Source: Flavobacteriaceae bacterium
Lineage (GTDB): Bacteria > Bacteroidota > Bacteroidia > Flavobacteriales > Flavobacteriaceae
Length of the DNA stretch: 40,774 nt
Direction of reading: 5' to 3'
Assembly (NCBI GenBank): GCA_024644725.1
Contig: JAHEHE010000015.1
Span: 1 to 40,774, forward strand
Below are positions 32,548 to 40,774 of the stretch, piece after piece. The notes below the pieces were generated by a model. It saw only the letters and a program-made list of their open reading frames with translations. It was not told the origin of the DNA and did not search any database. Each line of letters opens with the position of its first letter. The stretch's first letter is position 1. Both the position numbers and the translations under genes were made by a program.

Positions 32548-33051
32548 ATGAAATTATTTAGGAATTTATTTGTTGCAATGGCATTGATGTTGGCCTTTAA
32601 CACGGTACAGGCTCAGGGAGTGGCACATATTGACAGCGAGCAACTACTCATGGCCATGCCGGAGACGAAAGCCATGGAAGACGAGTTGAAGAAAGTGCAG
32701 CAGACCTATGCGGATGAATACAATGCACAGGCCACGGCACTTCAAGCCAAGTTGAAAAAATACGACGCTGAAGCTCCTACTCAGACGGATGCAAAAAACG
32801 AAGAGCGAAGAGTTGAAGTTGAAGGGTTGAAAAACAAGATCCAAAAATATGCTCAGACGGCAGATCAGGAGATCCAGAAAAAACGTTTTGACCTCCTCAA
32901 GCCCATTGTCGAGAAAGCCCAGAAAGCAGTAAGCGACGTCGCTGCTGAAAAGGGAATCAAGTACGTGCTCGATTCCTCTCCTGGAAAAGGCTTGATCGTC
33001 TTTGAAGGTGAAGACCTTATGCCTGCTGTAAAGAGCAAATTAGGCATCTAA
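32548..33051 (+). CDS. Skp/OmpH-family periplasmic chaperone, short copy
   Basis: Encodes 167 residues, the usual Skp size. Signal peptide MKLFRNLFVAMALMLAFNTVQAQ, then VAHIDSEQLLMAMPETKAME, a central charged coiled coil (DELKKVQQTYADEYNAQATA) and the closing beta strand EKGIKYVLDSSPGKGLIVFEG. It should form the trimeric jellyfish-like chaperone that carries outer-membrane clients to BamA. It is the last gene of the uppS-bamA-skp run and is followed by a strong terminator. Confidence 0.95.
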   Translation: MKLFRNLFVAMALMLAFNTVQAQGVAHIDSEQLLMAMPETKAMEDELKKVQQTYADEYNAQATALQAKLKKYDAEAPTQTDAKNEERRVEVEGLKNKIQKYAQTADQEIQKKRFDLLKPIVEKAQKAVSDVAAEKGIKYVLDSSPGKGLIVFEGEDLMPAVKSKLGI

Positions 33052-33073
33052 ATCGTGAAAAATTCGTACAATT

Positions 33074-33109
33074 AAAAAAACCGGAAGCTCAGTTGCTTCC
33101 GGTTTTTTT
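33074..33109. terminator. Strong bidirectional terminator after skp2
   Basis: CCGGAAGC (33081-33088) pairs perfectly with GCTTCCGG (33095-33102), loop tcagtt. It is flanked by seven A on the left (33074-33080) and seven T on the right (33103-33109), so it works in both directions. It closes the bamA-skp transcript and, on the minus strand, the carbonic anhydrase transcript. Confidence 0.93.
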
Positions 33110-33123
33110 ATTCTCTGTACCAG

Positions 33124-33636
33124 CTATTCCTTGTACCAGCCGGCGTATTTGATGTAGCTATCTGCAATACGCTCCACTTCTCCCGTGAGCAGTTCAGGAT
33201 CAATGTCCTTGATTTTCTTCGCAGGCATCCCGGCATAGACCGATCCGGACTCGATAATGGTCCCTTTGGTAACGACAGCTCCGGCCGCAATAATGCTATT
33301 GCTGTTCACGATGCAATCATCCATCAAAATCGCCCCCATTCCGATGAGCACATTGTCGTGCACCTTGCATCCATGCACCAATGCATTATGACCGATCGAT
33401 ACGTTGTTTCCGATCTCCGTGGGCGACTTTTTATAGGTGGCGTGAATCACCGCTCCATCCTGCACATTGACTTTATTTCCCAATCGAATGTAATGAACGT
33501 CTCCTCGAATTACCGCATTGAACCATACACTGCACTGATCTCCCATGATCACATCTCCAACCACAGTTGCAGTCTCCGAAAAGTAACAGTCTTTGCCCCA
33601 CTCGGGCGTCTTCCCAAGTACCGTCTTGCATATCAT
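33124..33636 (-). CDS. Gamma-class carbonic anhydrase family protein
   Basis: Encodes 170 residues forming a left-handed beta helix of hexapeptide repeats (VVGDVIMGDQCSVWFNAVIRGD). The three zinc-type histidines are present: H65 (VIHAT), H83 (IGHNA) and H88 (VHGC), spaced as in the gamma carbonic anhydrase family. The RGD and DGAVIH segments are also typical of YrdA/PaaY-like members. Carbonic anhydrase activity has been shown only for some members, so the enzyme function is inferred. It is a single-gene unit. Confidence 0.93.
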   Translation of the reverse strand: MICKTVLGKTPEWGKDCYFSETATVVGDVIMGDQCSVWFNAVIRGDVHYIRLGNKVNVQDGAVIHATYKKSPTEIGNNVSIGHNALVHGCKVHDNVLIGMGAILMDDCIVNSNSIIAAGAVVTKGTIIESGSVYAGMPAKKIKDIDPELLTGEVERIADSYIKYAGWYKE

Positions 33637-33663
33637 ATTTTAGGATGTTTTTAACGAATGGCT

Positions 33664-33704
33664 CAAAAGTAAGCAAAAATACTTTCGTAAATTTGTCCTT
33701 CAAA
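33664..33704. promoter_or_regulatory. Divergent promoters between carbonic anhydrase and nfu genes
   Basis: On the minus strand TTTG (33701-33704), 19 bases of spacer and TATTTTTG (33674-33681) form a full match to the Bacteroidota -33/-7 promoter; a second -7 TACTTTTG is at 33664-33671. On the plus strand TAAATTTG (33688-33695) is the -7 element for nfu (ATG 33716). The three elements interleave within 41 bases, so the two directions should compete for polymerase. Confidence 0.6.
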
Positions 33705-33715
33705 TTTGAACCGTC

Positions 33716-34600
33716 ATGAACAATATCAAAATAGAAAAAACTGGCAGTCCGGCCATCATCAAATTCGTATTCGACAAAATGCTCACCGAAGGCAGTTTTG
33801 AATACAACTCGATCGATGATGCGAAGAACTCTACCCTGGTGCAGCAGCTGTTTCACCTGCCTTTTGTAAAAAAGGTTTTTGTTACGGCCAACTTCATCGC
33901 CCTTGAAAAGTTTGACATCCTGGAATGGTCGGAAGTTCAAGATGAATTGAAAGACATTCTCGGGGCTTTTGTGGCACAGAACGATTCGATTTTCATAGAA
34001 GAGAATACAAGCGCCCTGGTGGAAGTCTATGCGGAGAGCACACCGAACCCAAACGTGCAGAAGTTCGTCACGAATCAGCTGTTGACCAATCAACACATCG
34101 AATTGAGCTCGCCGGAACAGGCGGTAGCCGTCCCTTTGGCAAAAGAGCTTTTTGAGTTTCCATTTGTCAAGGAGGTTTTTCTATCTGACAATTATGTGTC
34201 TATCCAGAAAACCGGGGATCTCGATTGGTTCGAGATCAATACTACCCTCAGGGATTTTTTGAAGGAATATCTCCAGAGTGACCGCCGGGTAGTCGCTGAA
34301 AACTATGTTCCGACGTCCTCTTCGGATGGGAAGCGAAAGACGGAGTACACCCCCACCAATGATGACGTCTCAAAGCAGATCATCGGGGTGTTGGAAGAGT
34401 ATATCAAACCGGCTGTAGCAGGAGACGGTGGCAACATCCAGTTTCTCTCCTACGCTCCAGACACCAAAGAAGTCAATGTGCTCCTACAGGGGGCCTGCAA
34501 TGGATGCCCATCATCGACAATTACTTTGAAAAACGGAATAGAATCCACTTTGAAGCAACTTCTGCCCGGCAAGGTTGAAATCGTCAATGCCATCAACTGA
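33716..34600 (+). CDS. Nfu-type iron-sulfur cluster carrier with duplicated N-terminal domain
   Basis: Encodes 294 residues. The C-terminal NifU-like domain (about 215-290) has the cluster-binding pair C261 and C264 in GACNGCPSSTITLK. Before it are two copies of the Nfu N-terminal domain: residues 1 to about 95 and about 105-195. Both contain an LPFVKKVF/FPFVKEVF segment, followed by a DILEWSEV/DLDWFEI segment. The second copy has the family's TPNPNVQKFVT start; the first is divergent there (TGSPAIIKFVF). The protein would pass Fe-S clusters from the SUF system to target enzymes. It is probably co-transcribed with the prolyl oligopeptidase gene 41 bases downstream. Confidence 0.93.
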   Translation: MNNIKIEKTGSPAIIKFVFDKMLTEGSFEYNSIDDAKNSTLVQQLFHLPFVKKVFVTANFIALEKFDILEWSEVQDELKDILGAFVAQNDSIFIEENTSALVEVYAESTPNPNVQKFVTNQLLTNQHIELSSPEQAVAVPLAKELFEFPFVKEVFLSDNYVSIQKTGDLDWFEINTTLRDFLKEYLQSDRRVVAENYVPTSSSDGKRKTEYTPTNDDVSKQIIGVLEEYIKPAVAGDGGNIQFLSYAPDTKEVNVLLQGACNGCPSSTITLKNGIESTLKQLLPGKVEIVNAIN

Positions 34601-34641
34601 CAGGGCCTGATCCCGTAAGATCCAACAAGAATTCCAGATAA

Positions 34642-36774
34642 ATGAAAAAGAAATCAATCCTGACGCTGATGGCCCTGACAGTCATTTCGTTGTCAAATCT
34701 CAACGCACAAAAATCAACCATGCAGTACCCTGAAACCCGCAAGGGAGAAGTCACTGACACGTATTTTGGAAACCGGGTGGCCGACCCATACCGTTGGCTT
34801 GAAGATGATCGTTCCGCGGAGACCGAAGCCTGGGTGGCAGAGCAGAACAAAGTCACGCAAGGCTATCTCGAAACGATTCCATTTCGGGAAGAAATCAAGC
34901 AGAGGCTGACCACCCTGTGGAATTATGAAAAGTACTCGGCTCCAACCAAACACGGCGACTACAATTACTTTTATAAAAATGACGGGCTGCAGAACCAATA
35001 TGTGCTTTACAGACAAAAAGATCAGGATGATCCGGAGGTTTTCCTGGACCCGAATACCTTCTCCAAGGACGGCACAACCTCGCTGGGAACTGTTTCCTTC
35101 AGCAAGGACGGATCGAAGTTAGCGTACAGCATCTCGGAAGGAGGCTCTGACTGGAGGAAAATCATCGTCATGGATGCTCGTTCCAAGGAGATCATGGAGG
35201 ACACCCTGGTCGATGTCAAATTCAGTGCCATTTCCTGGTACAAGAACGAAGGCTTCTACTATTCAAGCTATGACAAGCCTGAGGGGAGTGAGCTATCCGC
35301 CATGACGGATCAGCACAAGCTCTACTATCACAAACTCGGGACCACACAGGACGAAGATCAGCTTGTCTTTGGGGGGGATTTAAAGCGAAGATATGTATTT
35401 GGTACGGTCACGGAGGACCAGAACTACCTGGCGATCACGGCGGCGAATTCCACTTCGGGAAGCGAACTGTACGTCAAGGACCTCAGGAACAAAAAGTCCG
35501 GGTTGCAAACCATGGCCGGTAATTTTGACGGGGACCACACTGTCATCTACAGCGAAGGCAACACCCTTTTCATATCTACCAATCACAACGCGCCCAATAG
35601 GAAACTGGTCAGGGCCGACATCGACAAACCGGGCCAGGAATATTGGCAGGACGTGATCCCGGAGACCCAGAATGTGTTGAGTCTTACCACAGGGAGTGGC
35701 TATTTCTTTGCCGAGTACATGAAAGACGCCTTGTCTTTGGTGCTTCAATACGACACGAAAGGAAACCGGGTACGAGAGGTCAAACTGCCTGGCATCGGTT
35801 CGTCTTCAGGATTCAGCGGAAAGAAAAAAGACGACAAGGTTTTCTATTCTTTTACCAACTACGTTCAGCCATCAACCATTTACGAATTCGACCCGTCGAA
35901 TGGGACTTCTAAGGTCTACAAAAAGCCTTCGGTGGATTTCATTTCTGACGATTACGAGTCGAAGCAGGTATTCTATACTTCAAAGGATGGGACGCGCGTG
36001 CCCATGATCATTACCTTCAAAAAGGGGCTGGAACTCAACGGTAAGAATCCGACGATGCTTTACGGATACGGGGGCTTCAACATCAGCCTGACCCCTGGTT
36101 TCGGCATAACGACGGCAACCTGGCTCGAAATGGGAGGTGTCTATGCCGTTGCCAACCTTCGTGGAGGCGGTGAGTACGGCAAAGACTGGCACGATGCCGG
36201 AACACAAATGAAAAAGCAGAATGTTTTTGATGATTTTATCGCTGCAGCGGAATATTTGATCGAGGAAGACTACACTTCTTCCGATTATCTGGCCATACGA
36301 GGCGGCTCCAATGGCGGGCTTCTGGTGGGAGCTGTAATGACCCAACGGCCTGAACTGATGAAAGTTGCTCTCCCGGCTGTAGGTGTCCTGGACATGCTAA
36401 GGTATCACACGTTCACTGCGGGAGCGGGTTGGGCGTACGATTATGGAACCTCCGAGCAAAGCGAGGAAATGTTTGAATATCTGTATGGCTATTCTCCGGT
36501 TCACAATGTGAAAAAAGGGGTTGAATACCCTGCAACTCTGGTGACAACCGGAGATCACGATGACCGCGTGGTCCCGGCACATTCCTTTAAATTCGGTGCA
36601 GAATTACAGGACAAGCAAGCAGGAACCAACCCGGTTTTGATTCGCATTGAAACGAAGGCGGGTCATGGAGCGGGAACACCTGTATCCAAGATCATCGATC
36701 AGTACGCGGATATTTTCAGCTTCACGCTATTCAATATGGGCTATGAGAATTTAAATTCTGAAGTAGTCAACTGA
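34642..36774 (+). CDS. Prolyl oligopeptidase (S9A family), exported
   Basis: Encodes 710 residues, the length of canonical POP. A signal peptide ([23 protein letters not shown]) makes it periplasmic or secreted. The N-terminus carries [11 protein letters not shown], then the seven-bladed propeller, then the hydrolase domain with S556 in RGGSNGG, D641 in DHDDRVVP and H675 in KAGHGAG, so the triad is complete. It cleaves after proline in short peptides. The gene follows nfu by 41 bases. A lipoprotein DPP III is encoded 1.2 kb further on, so the two may work together on external peptides (inference). Confidence 0.96.
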   Translation: MKKKSILTLMALTVISLSNLNAQKSTMQYPETRKGEVTDTYFGNRVADPYRWLEDDRSAETEAWVAEQNKVTQGYLETIPFREEIKQRLTTLWNYEKYSAPTKHGDYNYFYKNDGLQNQYVLYRQKDQDDPEVFLDPNTFSKDGTTSLGTVSFSKDGSKLAYSISEGGSDWRKIIVMDARSKEIMEDTLVDVKFSAISWYKNEGFYYSSYDKPEGSELSAMTDQHKLYYHKLGTTQDEDQLVFGGDLKRRYVFGTVTEDQNYLAITAANSTSGSELYVKDLRNKKSGLQTMAGNFDGDHTVIYSEGNTLFISTNHNAPNRKLVRADIDKPGQEYWQDVIPETQNVLSLTTGSGYFFAEYMKDALSLVLQYDTKGNRVREVKLPGIGSSSGFSGKKKDDKVFYSFTNYVQPSTIYEFDPSNGTSKVYKKPSVDFISDDYESKQVFYTSKDGTRVPMIITFKKGLELNGKNPTMLYGYGGFNISLTPGFGITTATWLEMGGVYAVANLRGGGEYGKDWHDAGTQMKKQNVFDDFIAAAEYLIEEDYTSSDYLAIRGGSNGGLLVGAVMTQRPELMKVALPAVGVLDMLRYHTFTAGAGWAYDYGTSEQSEEMFEYLYGYSPVHNVKKGVEYPATLVTTGDHDDRVVPAHSFKFGAELQDKQAGTNPVLIRIETKAGHGAGTPVSKIIDQYADIFSFTLFNMGYENLNSEVVN

Positions 36775-36794
36775 CTTTAAAGAATCTATAGTGT

Positions 36795-37853
36795 TCAGGA
36801 ACCCGGGGGTGAGAATCCCTGGGTGCCGGGCTTCAATCTCACCGGTATGAAAATCTCAGTAATCCATTCTGCCGGATTCGGGGTGTCATCCACCTGTTTG
36901 ACGTAAATTTCGAAGGGCTCCCCATTCTCAATGGCTTCATAGGCACCCAGTTCAGCGGCCCCTGCTATGGCGCTCTCCCAGGCTTCCTTCGAATGATCGT
37001 AGCTTCCGGTGAGCACCGTTTTATAATAGCTGCCGCGCTTCATGAATCCAGATACCACCTCGGAATCCGATTCGACAATGACTCGTTCGCTGACCGGGTA
37101 GCCCACGGAGAACATCGCAGTGCCGTGTTCCTGGTTGAATTTGTGATAAATGGCGAAAGGACTGCCCGTGAGTCTGATGCCGTTCGTTTCTGCGTAGTCG
37201 AGAACCTGTTGCATCATCATCCTGAATTTCGGATTCATGTCACTGATCTGGCTGCTGGCGGTCACATAGAGGTAAAAGCCTCCACTGTAGTCGGTTACCC
37301 CTTTGTTTTCTATGCTGTATACTCCCATCTTCTTTTTGATGTTCGCTTCAAAAAGCTCGAGCCCGCGCTCCTCCATCGGCCCCATTTGCTCCTCCATGGT
37401 ACTGGCCATGAACCGCGTCAAAAAAGGCATTTCTCCCTTCATCCCCCAGGTCAAATCCGTTCCTCCTTCTTTCTCCTCGAGGATCCAATACACATCCGAT
37501 CTCATATCCCCGAAAGGGGTCTTGAAAAGGATCTCCGATTGAATCCGTTCATTCGGAGCACTTACCAGGCGCCGCATCTCCCCTTCTCCATCCATCGAAG
37601 TCCAGGAATAGGAACCTCCCACGCCTACGGTGTTTTCGGCATAGGTGGCTACAATGGTGCTGTCTTCCTCGTACCAGGGACCCCAGTCCGCCCAGTTCCT
37701 GTAATCATTCAGGTCGTTGAACACCACCTCGGGGTCTGCCGGGATGAACCGGGTCCGCTTTACGTCATAGGTTCCGTCAAGGGAAGCGAGATAGATTGAG
37801 GCCGCCACGACGACGATGAGCAAGAACAGTAAAAAGTACTTGAGAAATCGCAT
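36795..37853 (-). CDS. Membrane-anchored SRPBCC and GyrI-like domain protein
   Basis: Encodes 352 residues from ATG 37853. A single N-terminal membrane helix (FLLFLLIVVVAASIYLASL) is followed by a SRPBCC (START-like) ligand domain, about 35-185 (IPADPEVVFNDLNDYRNWADWGPW), and a GyrI-like effector-binding domain, about 200-345 (NGIRLTGSPFAIYHKFNQE, VSERVIVESD). Both domains are small-molecule-binding pockets; no catalytic residues or helix-turn-helix are seen. The signal-anchor start suggests that the domains sit in the periplasm. A longer reading from 37883 would start inside the promoter. Role unknown. Confidence 0.88.
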   Translation of the reverse strand: MRFLKYFLLFLLIVVVAASIYLASLDGTYDVKRTRFIPADPEVVFNDLNDYRNWADWGPWYEEDSTIVATYAENTVGVGGSYSWTSMDGEGEMRRLVSAPNERIQSEILFKTPFGDMRSDVYWILEEKEGGTDLTWGMKGEMPFLTRFMASTMEEQMGPMEERGLELFEANIKKKMGVYSIENKGVTDYSGGFYLYVTASSQISDMNPKFRMMMQQVLDYAETNGIRLTGSPFAIYHKFNQEHGTAMFSVGYPVSERVIVESDSEVVSGFMKRGSYYKTVLTGSYDHSKEAWESAIAGAAELGAYEAIENGEPFEIYVKQVDDTPNPAEWITEIFIPVRLKPGTQGFSPPGS

Positions 37854-37880
37854 AGTTAACAAGTTTGATCCATTGTGTAT

Positions 37881-37913
37881 CAAATATAAGAATTAAATCC
37901 CAAGGCTTTCAAA
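37881..37913 (-). promoter_or_regulatory. Promoter of the SRPBCC/GyrI-like gene
   Basis: On the minus strand TTTG (37910-37913), a 21-base spacer and TATATTTG (37881-37888) give an almost ideal -33/-7 pair. Initiation near 37874 supports the ATG at 37853 and excludes the longer frame. Confidence 0.6.
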
Positions 37914-37939
37914 CAGAAGCACTTAATATCCTTCTGAAG

Positions 37940-37971
37940 TTTGGTAAAACAGCGCCTTTTGGCTACATTTG
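37940..37971 (+). promoter_or_regulatory. Promoter of the dipeptidyl peptidase III gene
   Basis: TTTG (37940-37943), a 20-base spacer and TACATTTG (37964-37971) match the Bacteroidota promoter consensus closely. Initiation near 37978 places the ATG at 38001 about 23 bases into the message and excludes the longer in-frame TTG at 37941. Confidence 0.65.
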
Positions 37972-38000
37972 AGCATTCATTCACAAACAAAATTTACCCT

Positions 38001-40037
38001 ATGAAAATCAAGTATTTAATACACATTTTACTCGTGGCTTTTCTCGTATTCGCCTGCCAGGGCAAACAGGAGCAACCCGAGGTGGCAGAGACACAAAAAA
38101 CAGAGTCAATAGACTTCGAATTTCTGTCTGAGCAGTTCGCAGACCTGAAGATCCTGAGATATCAGATCCCCGGCTTTGACCAGTTGAGCCTGCAACAGAA
38201 AAAATATGTGTACTACCTTACCCAGGCCGGACTTGCCGGAAGGGATATCATGTACGATCAAAACTACAGGCATAACCTGAAAATAAGAAGGGCGCTTGAA
38301 AAAGTGTACACGGGCTTCTCAGGAGACAAGACCACCGAGGATTGGAAAAATTTTGAGGTCTACCTCAAGCGCATTTGGTTTTCCAACGGCATTCACCATC
38401 ACTATGCCAATGACAAATTCGAACCTGGATTCAGCAGAGCTTACCTGGAAGAAATAATGAGCACAACCGGAACAGAGCTCGAGGGTGAGGCACTGGAAGT
38501 TATATTCAATGACGCCGACAGCAAAAAAGTGAATCTCGATCCGGAGAAAGGCCTGGTGGAAGGCTCAGCGATCAATTTCTATGCACCCGACATCACAACG
38601 GCTGATGTCGATGCCTTTTACGGCGCCATGAAAGTCGACGCCAAACAGCCCATAGAAAAAGGCCTGAATTCCAAACTGGTGAAGGAAAATGGAAAGTTAG
38701 CGGAAAAGGTTTGGAAGAGCGGTGGCCTTTACGGAGCTTCCATCGACAAGATCATCGAATGGCTCGAAAAAGCTAGAGAAGTCGCAGAAAATGAGACCCA
38801 GAAAAAACAGTTGGGTCTTCTCATCGACTACTACAAAACGGGTGATCTCAAGACCTGGGATGATTACAATATCGTCTGGGCAAAATCCACCGAAGGGGAT
38901 GTTGACTATATCAATGGGTTTATCGAAGTCTATAACGATCCGAAGGGTTACAAGGGTTCATACGAATCCGTGATACAGATCAAGGATTTCGAAATGTCCA
39001 AGAAAATGGCCGTCCTGGCTGAGAATGCTCAGTGGTTTGAAGACAATTCGACGCTACAAGAGGAGCACAAGAAGAGCAATGTCGTGGGAGTTTCCTACAA
39101 AACGATCAATGTAGCCGGGGAAGCCGGAGACGCCTCTCCTTCAACTCCGATTGGAATCAATTTGCCCAATAATAACTGGATCCGCGAGCAGCACGGCTCC
39201 AAATCGGTTTCCTTGGGAAATATCATCTACGCCTACAACAATGCAGGCAGCAGTGGCAGGTTGCAGGAATTCGCCTATGACGAAGAAGAAGTCAAATATG
39301 AGGAAGAATATGGTCAGCTGTCAGACAAATTGCATACAGCGCTTCACGAGGTCATCGGTCATGCCAGTGGCAAACTGAACGAAGGAATAGGAACTCCCAA
39401 AGAGACCCTGAAGAATTATGCCTCTACCCTGGAAGAAGCACGTGCCGATCTGGTTGGGCTCTATTACCTGCCGGATGAAAAGCTCGTTGAAATCGGGATT
39501 TCTCCTGATGCCAAGGCCATTGGAAAAGCATCTTACGATGGATATATTCGCAACGGATTGATGATGCAGCTCATCCGTTTGAACCTCGGAGATGACATCG
39601 AGGAAGCTCATATGAGGAACCGCCAGCTTGTGGCGGCCTGGGCCATGGAAAAAGGACAGGCGGACAACGTCATTGAAAAAGTCGAAAAAGACGGCAAAAC
39701 CTATTTCAAAATCAATGACTATGACAAGCTGCGAGTTCTCTTCGGGGAATTGCTCAGCGAAATCCAAAGAATCAAGTCGGAAGGAGATTTCGAAGCGGGC
39801 CGTGACCTCGTTGAAACCTATGGCGTAAAAGTGGATCAGGAGCTTCACAAAGAGGTTTTGCAAAGAAATAGCAAGTTCAAATCGGCGCCTTACTCAGGAT
39901 TCATCAATCCTGACCTGGTTCCGGTAATGGACGAACAGGGAGAAATCACCGACGTCAAGGTCGAGCAGCCAGAGAGCTTTGCAGCCCAGATGCTGCGTTA
40001 TGCCAAGGATTACACCACGCTTCCGGAGGTTAACTGA
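38001..40037 (+). CDS. Dipeptidyl peptidase III (M49), lipoprotein
   Basis: Encodes 678 residues. The N-terminus is a lipoprotein signal with lipobox VFAC. The zinc site has the M49 motif HEVIGH (449-454) and the second motif EEARAD (478-483), supplying the third ligand. DPP III removes dipeptides from the N-terminus of short peptides. The lipoprotein start places it in the envelope, whereas well-studied relatives are cytoplasmic in eukaryotes. I recall Bacteroidota homologues being mislabelled as dihydrofolate reductase; the motifs here make M49 clear. It has its own promoter and terminator. Confidence 0.95.
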   Translation: MKIKYLIHILLVAFLVFACQGKQEQPEVAETQKTESIDFEFLSEQFADLKILRYQIPGFDQLSLQQKKYVYYLTQAGLAGRDIMYDQNYRHNLKIRRALEKVYTGFSGDKTTEDWKNFEVYLKRIWFSNGIHHHYANDKFEPGFSRAYLEEIMSTTGTELEGEALEVIFNDADSKKVNLDPEKGLVEGSAINFYAPDITTADVDAFYGAMKVDAKQPIEKGLNSKLVKENGKLAEKVWKSGGLYGASIDKIIEWLEKAREVAENETQKKQLGLLIDYYKTGDLKTWDDYNIVWAKSTEGDVDYINGFIEVYNDPKGYKGSYESVIQIKDFEMSKKMAVLAENAQWFEDNSTLQEEHKKSNVVGVSYKTINVAGEAGDASPSTPIGINLPNNNWIREQHGSKSVSLGNIIYAYNNAGSSGRLQEFAYDEEEVKYEEEYGQLSDKLHTALHEVIGHASGKLNEGIGTPKETLKNYASTLEEARADLVGLYYLPDEKLVEIGISPDAKAIGKASYDGYIRNGLMMQLIRLNLGDDIEEAHMRNRQLVAAWAMEKGQADNVIEKVEKDGKTYFKINDYDKLRVLFGELLSEIQRIKSEGDFEAGRDLVETYGVKVDQELHKEVLQRNSKFKSAPYSGFINPDLVPVMDEQGEITDVKVEQPESFAAQMLRYAKDYTTLPEVN

Positions 40038-40075
40038 TACGAAGATCTGAACTGAAATCAGGAAAAATAGAATTC

Positions 40076-40114
40076 AAGGGCATAAGGCAGATTATTGAAT
40101 TGTCTTATGCCCTT
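40076..40114 (+). terminator. Terminator after dipeptidyl peptidase III
   Basis: AAGGGCATAAG (40076-40086) is perfectly complementary to CTTATGCCCTT (40104-40114), and the stem continues inward by five further pairs with two G-T wobbles to a nine-base loop. Only a short TTTT follows on the plus strand. The hairpin ends 16 bases before the rsgA ATG, so it separates the two genes. Confidence 0.65.
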
Positions 40115-40130
40115 TTCATATCTTAGACCC

Positions 40131-40774
40131 ATGAATGGTGTTGTAACCAAATCAACCGGAAGCTGGTACTGGGTGCGCACCCAGCAGCACAAGGTCTTCC
40201 AGTGCAGAATCCGCGGCAAGTTCCGAACACGGGGTATCAAAAGCACGAATCCAATCACGGTTGGAGATCATGTAGAATTCGAAATTGATCCGGCTGAGGG
40301 CAACGGAATCATCACCAATATCCACGACCGCAAGAATTACATTGTTCGCAAATCCGTCAAGCTTTCCAAACAGACCCATATTATTGCAGCCAACATCGAT
40401 CAGGCCTTTTTACTGATCACCCTGGAACATCCCAAAACTTTTCCGGCTTTTATCGATCGTTTCCTGGCCACGGCAGAAGCCTACCACATTGAGACTGTGC
40501 TCCTCTTCAACAAAGTTGACCTGCTGGACAAAGATCTCGAAGATCAGAAGAACGAGCTGAAGGAACTTTACGAAAAGATTGGATATACCTGTATCGATAT
40601 CTCTGCTACGGAAGGTCTCCATGTGGATCGGGTAAAAGACTTGATGATCGGCAAGACCAGCATGTTTTCAGGGCATTCGGGGGTTGGAAAATCAACCCTG
40701 ATCAATGCGATCTCTCCGGGCCTGAACCTTAAAACCGCGGCGGTTTCGGAACAGCACCGCCAGGGTCAGCACAC
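40131..40774 (+). CDS. rsgA: Ribosome small-subunit GTPase RsgA (3' truncated by window)
   Basis: The visible 214 residues are the N-terminal OB fold (SWYWVRTQQHKVFQCRIRG, PITVGDHVEFE) and the start of the circularly permuted GTPase domain, in which the NKVD motif comes before the P-loop GHSGVGKS. That order is diagnostic of the YjeQ/RsgA family. It helps late maturation of the 30S subunit by checking the decoding centre. The C-terminal zinc domain lies outside the window. Confidence 0.96.
   Translation, partial: MNGVVTKSTGSWYWVRTQQHKVFQCRIRGKFRTRGIKSTNPITVGDHVEFEIDPAEGNGIITNIHDRKNYIVRKSVKLSKQTHIIAANIDQAFLLITLEHPKTFPAFIDRFLATAEAYHIETVLLFNKVDLLDKDLEDQKNELKELYEKIGYTCIDISATEGLHVDRVKDLMIGKTSMFSGHSGVGKSTLINAISPGLNLKTAAVSEQHRQGQH

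Noticed and set aside
33473-34096. 207-residue minus-strand frame covering the gap between carbonic anhydrase and nfu
   Set aside because: It crosses both promoters and the conserved start of nfu, and its product has no recognisable family.
36799-36835. GC-rich partial palindromes near the convergent ends of POP and the SRPBCC gene
   Set aside because: They fall in the coding end of the minus-strand gene and lack a T-tract; pairing is imperfect.
36993-37799. 268-residue plus-strand frame within the SRPBCC/GyrI-like gene
   Set aside because: Antisense to a coherent signal-anchor plus two-domain protein; product is rich in His and Arg without motif, as usual for mirror frames.
1-40774. tRNA, rRNA, CRISPR arrays, insertion sequences, riboswitches
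   Set aside because: I looked for T-loop-like GGTTCGAATCC sequences, regularly spaced repeats, transposase motifs and long structured leaders and saw none. A covariance-model search could still reveal small RNAs.

Overview
The window is ordinary core chromosome of a member of the Bacteroidota, most likely the class Flavobacteriia (inference). The support is: gldB and gldC gliding genes; BamA followed by two Skp/OmpH genes; DUF6089, DUF5686 and 2TM-domain proteins; a folK fused to a deoxynucleoside kinase; few Shine-Dalgarno sequences; and many intergenic gaps carrying the Bacteroidota -7 promoter element TAnnTTTG. About 40 protein genes fill nearly all of the sequence. No gap without a gene exceeds about 250 bases. 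I saw no tRNA, rRNA, CRISPR array, insertion sequence or prophage.

Layout. 1-5.1 kb: the end of an outer-membrane barrel protein (+), then a DUF5686 outer-membrane protein, an AraC-type regulator and the pyruvate dehydrogenase E1 beta gene (all -). 5.2-11.3 kb (+): electron transfer flavoprotein etfB-etfA, a bifunctional nuclease, a NupC-type nucleoside transporter, thymidylate synthase, a 72-residue unknown, a 2TM protein and dihydrofolate reductase. 11.3-13 kb: a small secreted protein (-) divergent from a second AraC-type regulator (+), with a tandem direct repeat between them. 13-18.3 kb: sppA (-), the folK-deoxynucleoside kinase fusion (+), gldC and gldB (-), nadE (+). 18.3-25.8 kb (-): dnaG, clpX, clpP, trigger factor, a small membrane protein, an alpha/beta hydrolase and pdxJ. 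25.9-33.1 kb (+): a CBS protein, NAD kinase, DUF6089, uppS, bamA, skp1, skp2, closed by a strong terminator. 33.1-40.8 kb: gamma carbonic anhydrase (-), an Nfu iron-sulfur protein and prolyl oligopeptidase (+), a membrane-anchored SRPBCC/GyrI-like protein (-), dipeptidyl peptidase III (+) and the start of rsgA (+), cut by the window end.

Themes. Thymidylate and folate supply (nupC, thyA, folA, folK-dNK), outer-membrane biogenesis (uppS, bamA, two skp), protein quality control (tig, clpP, clpX), NAD supply (nadE, nadK), periplasmic or lipoprotein peptidases (POP, DPP III) and gliding (gldB, gldC). I did not find a clearly novel system. The best leads are a DnaG that has lost all four zinc ligands, the folK-dNK fusion, AraC-style tandem repeats upstream of the second regulator, a Skp-like protein with a long charged tail, an Nfu protein with a duplicated N-terminal domain, and several well-formed promoter and operator structures.
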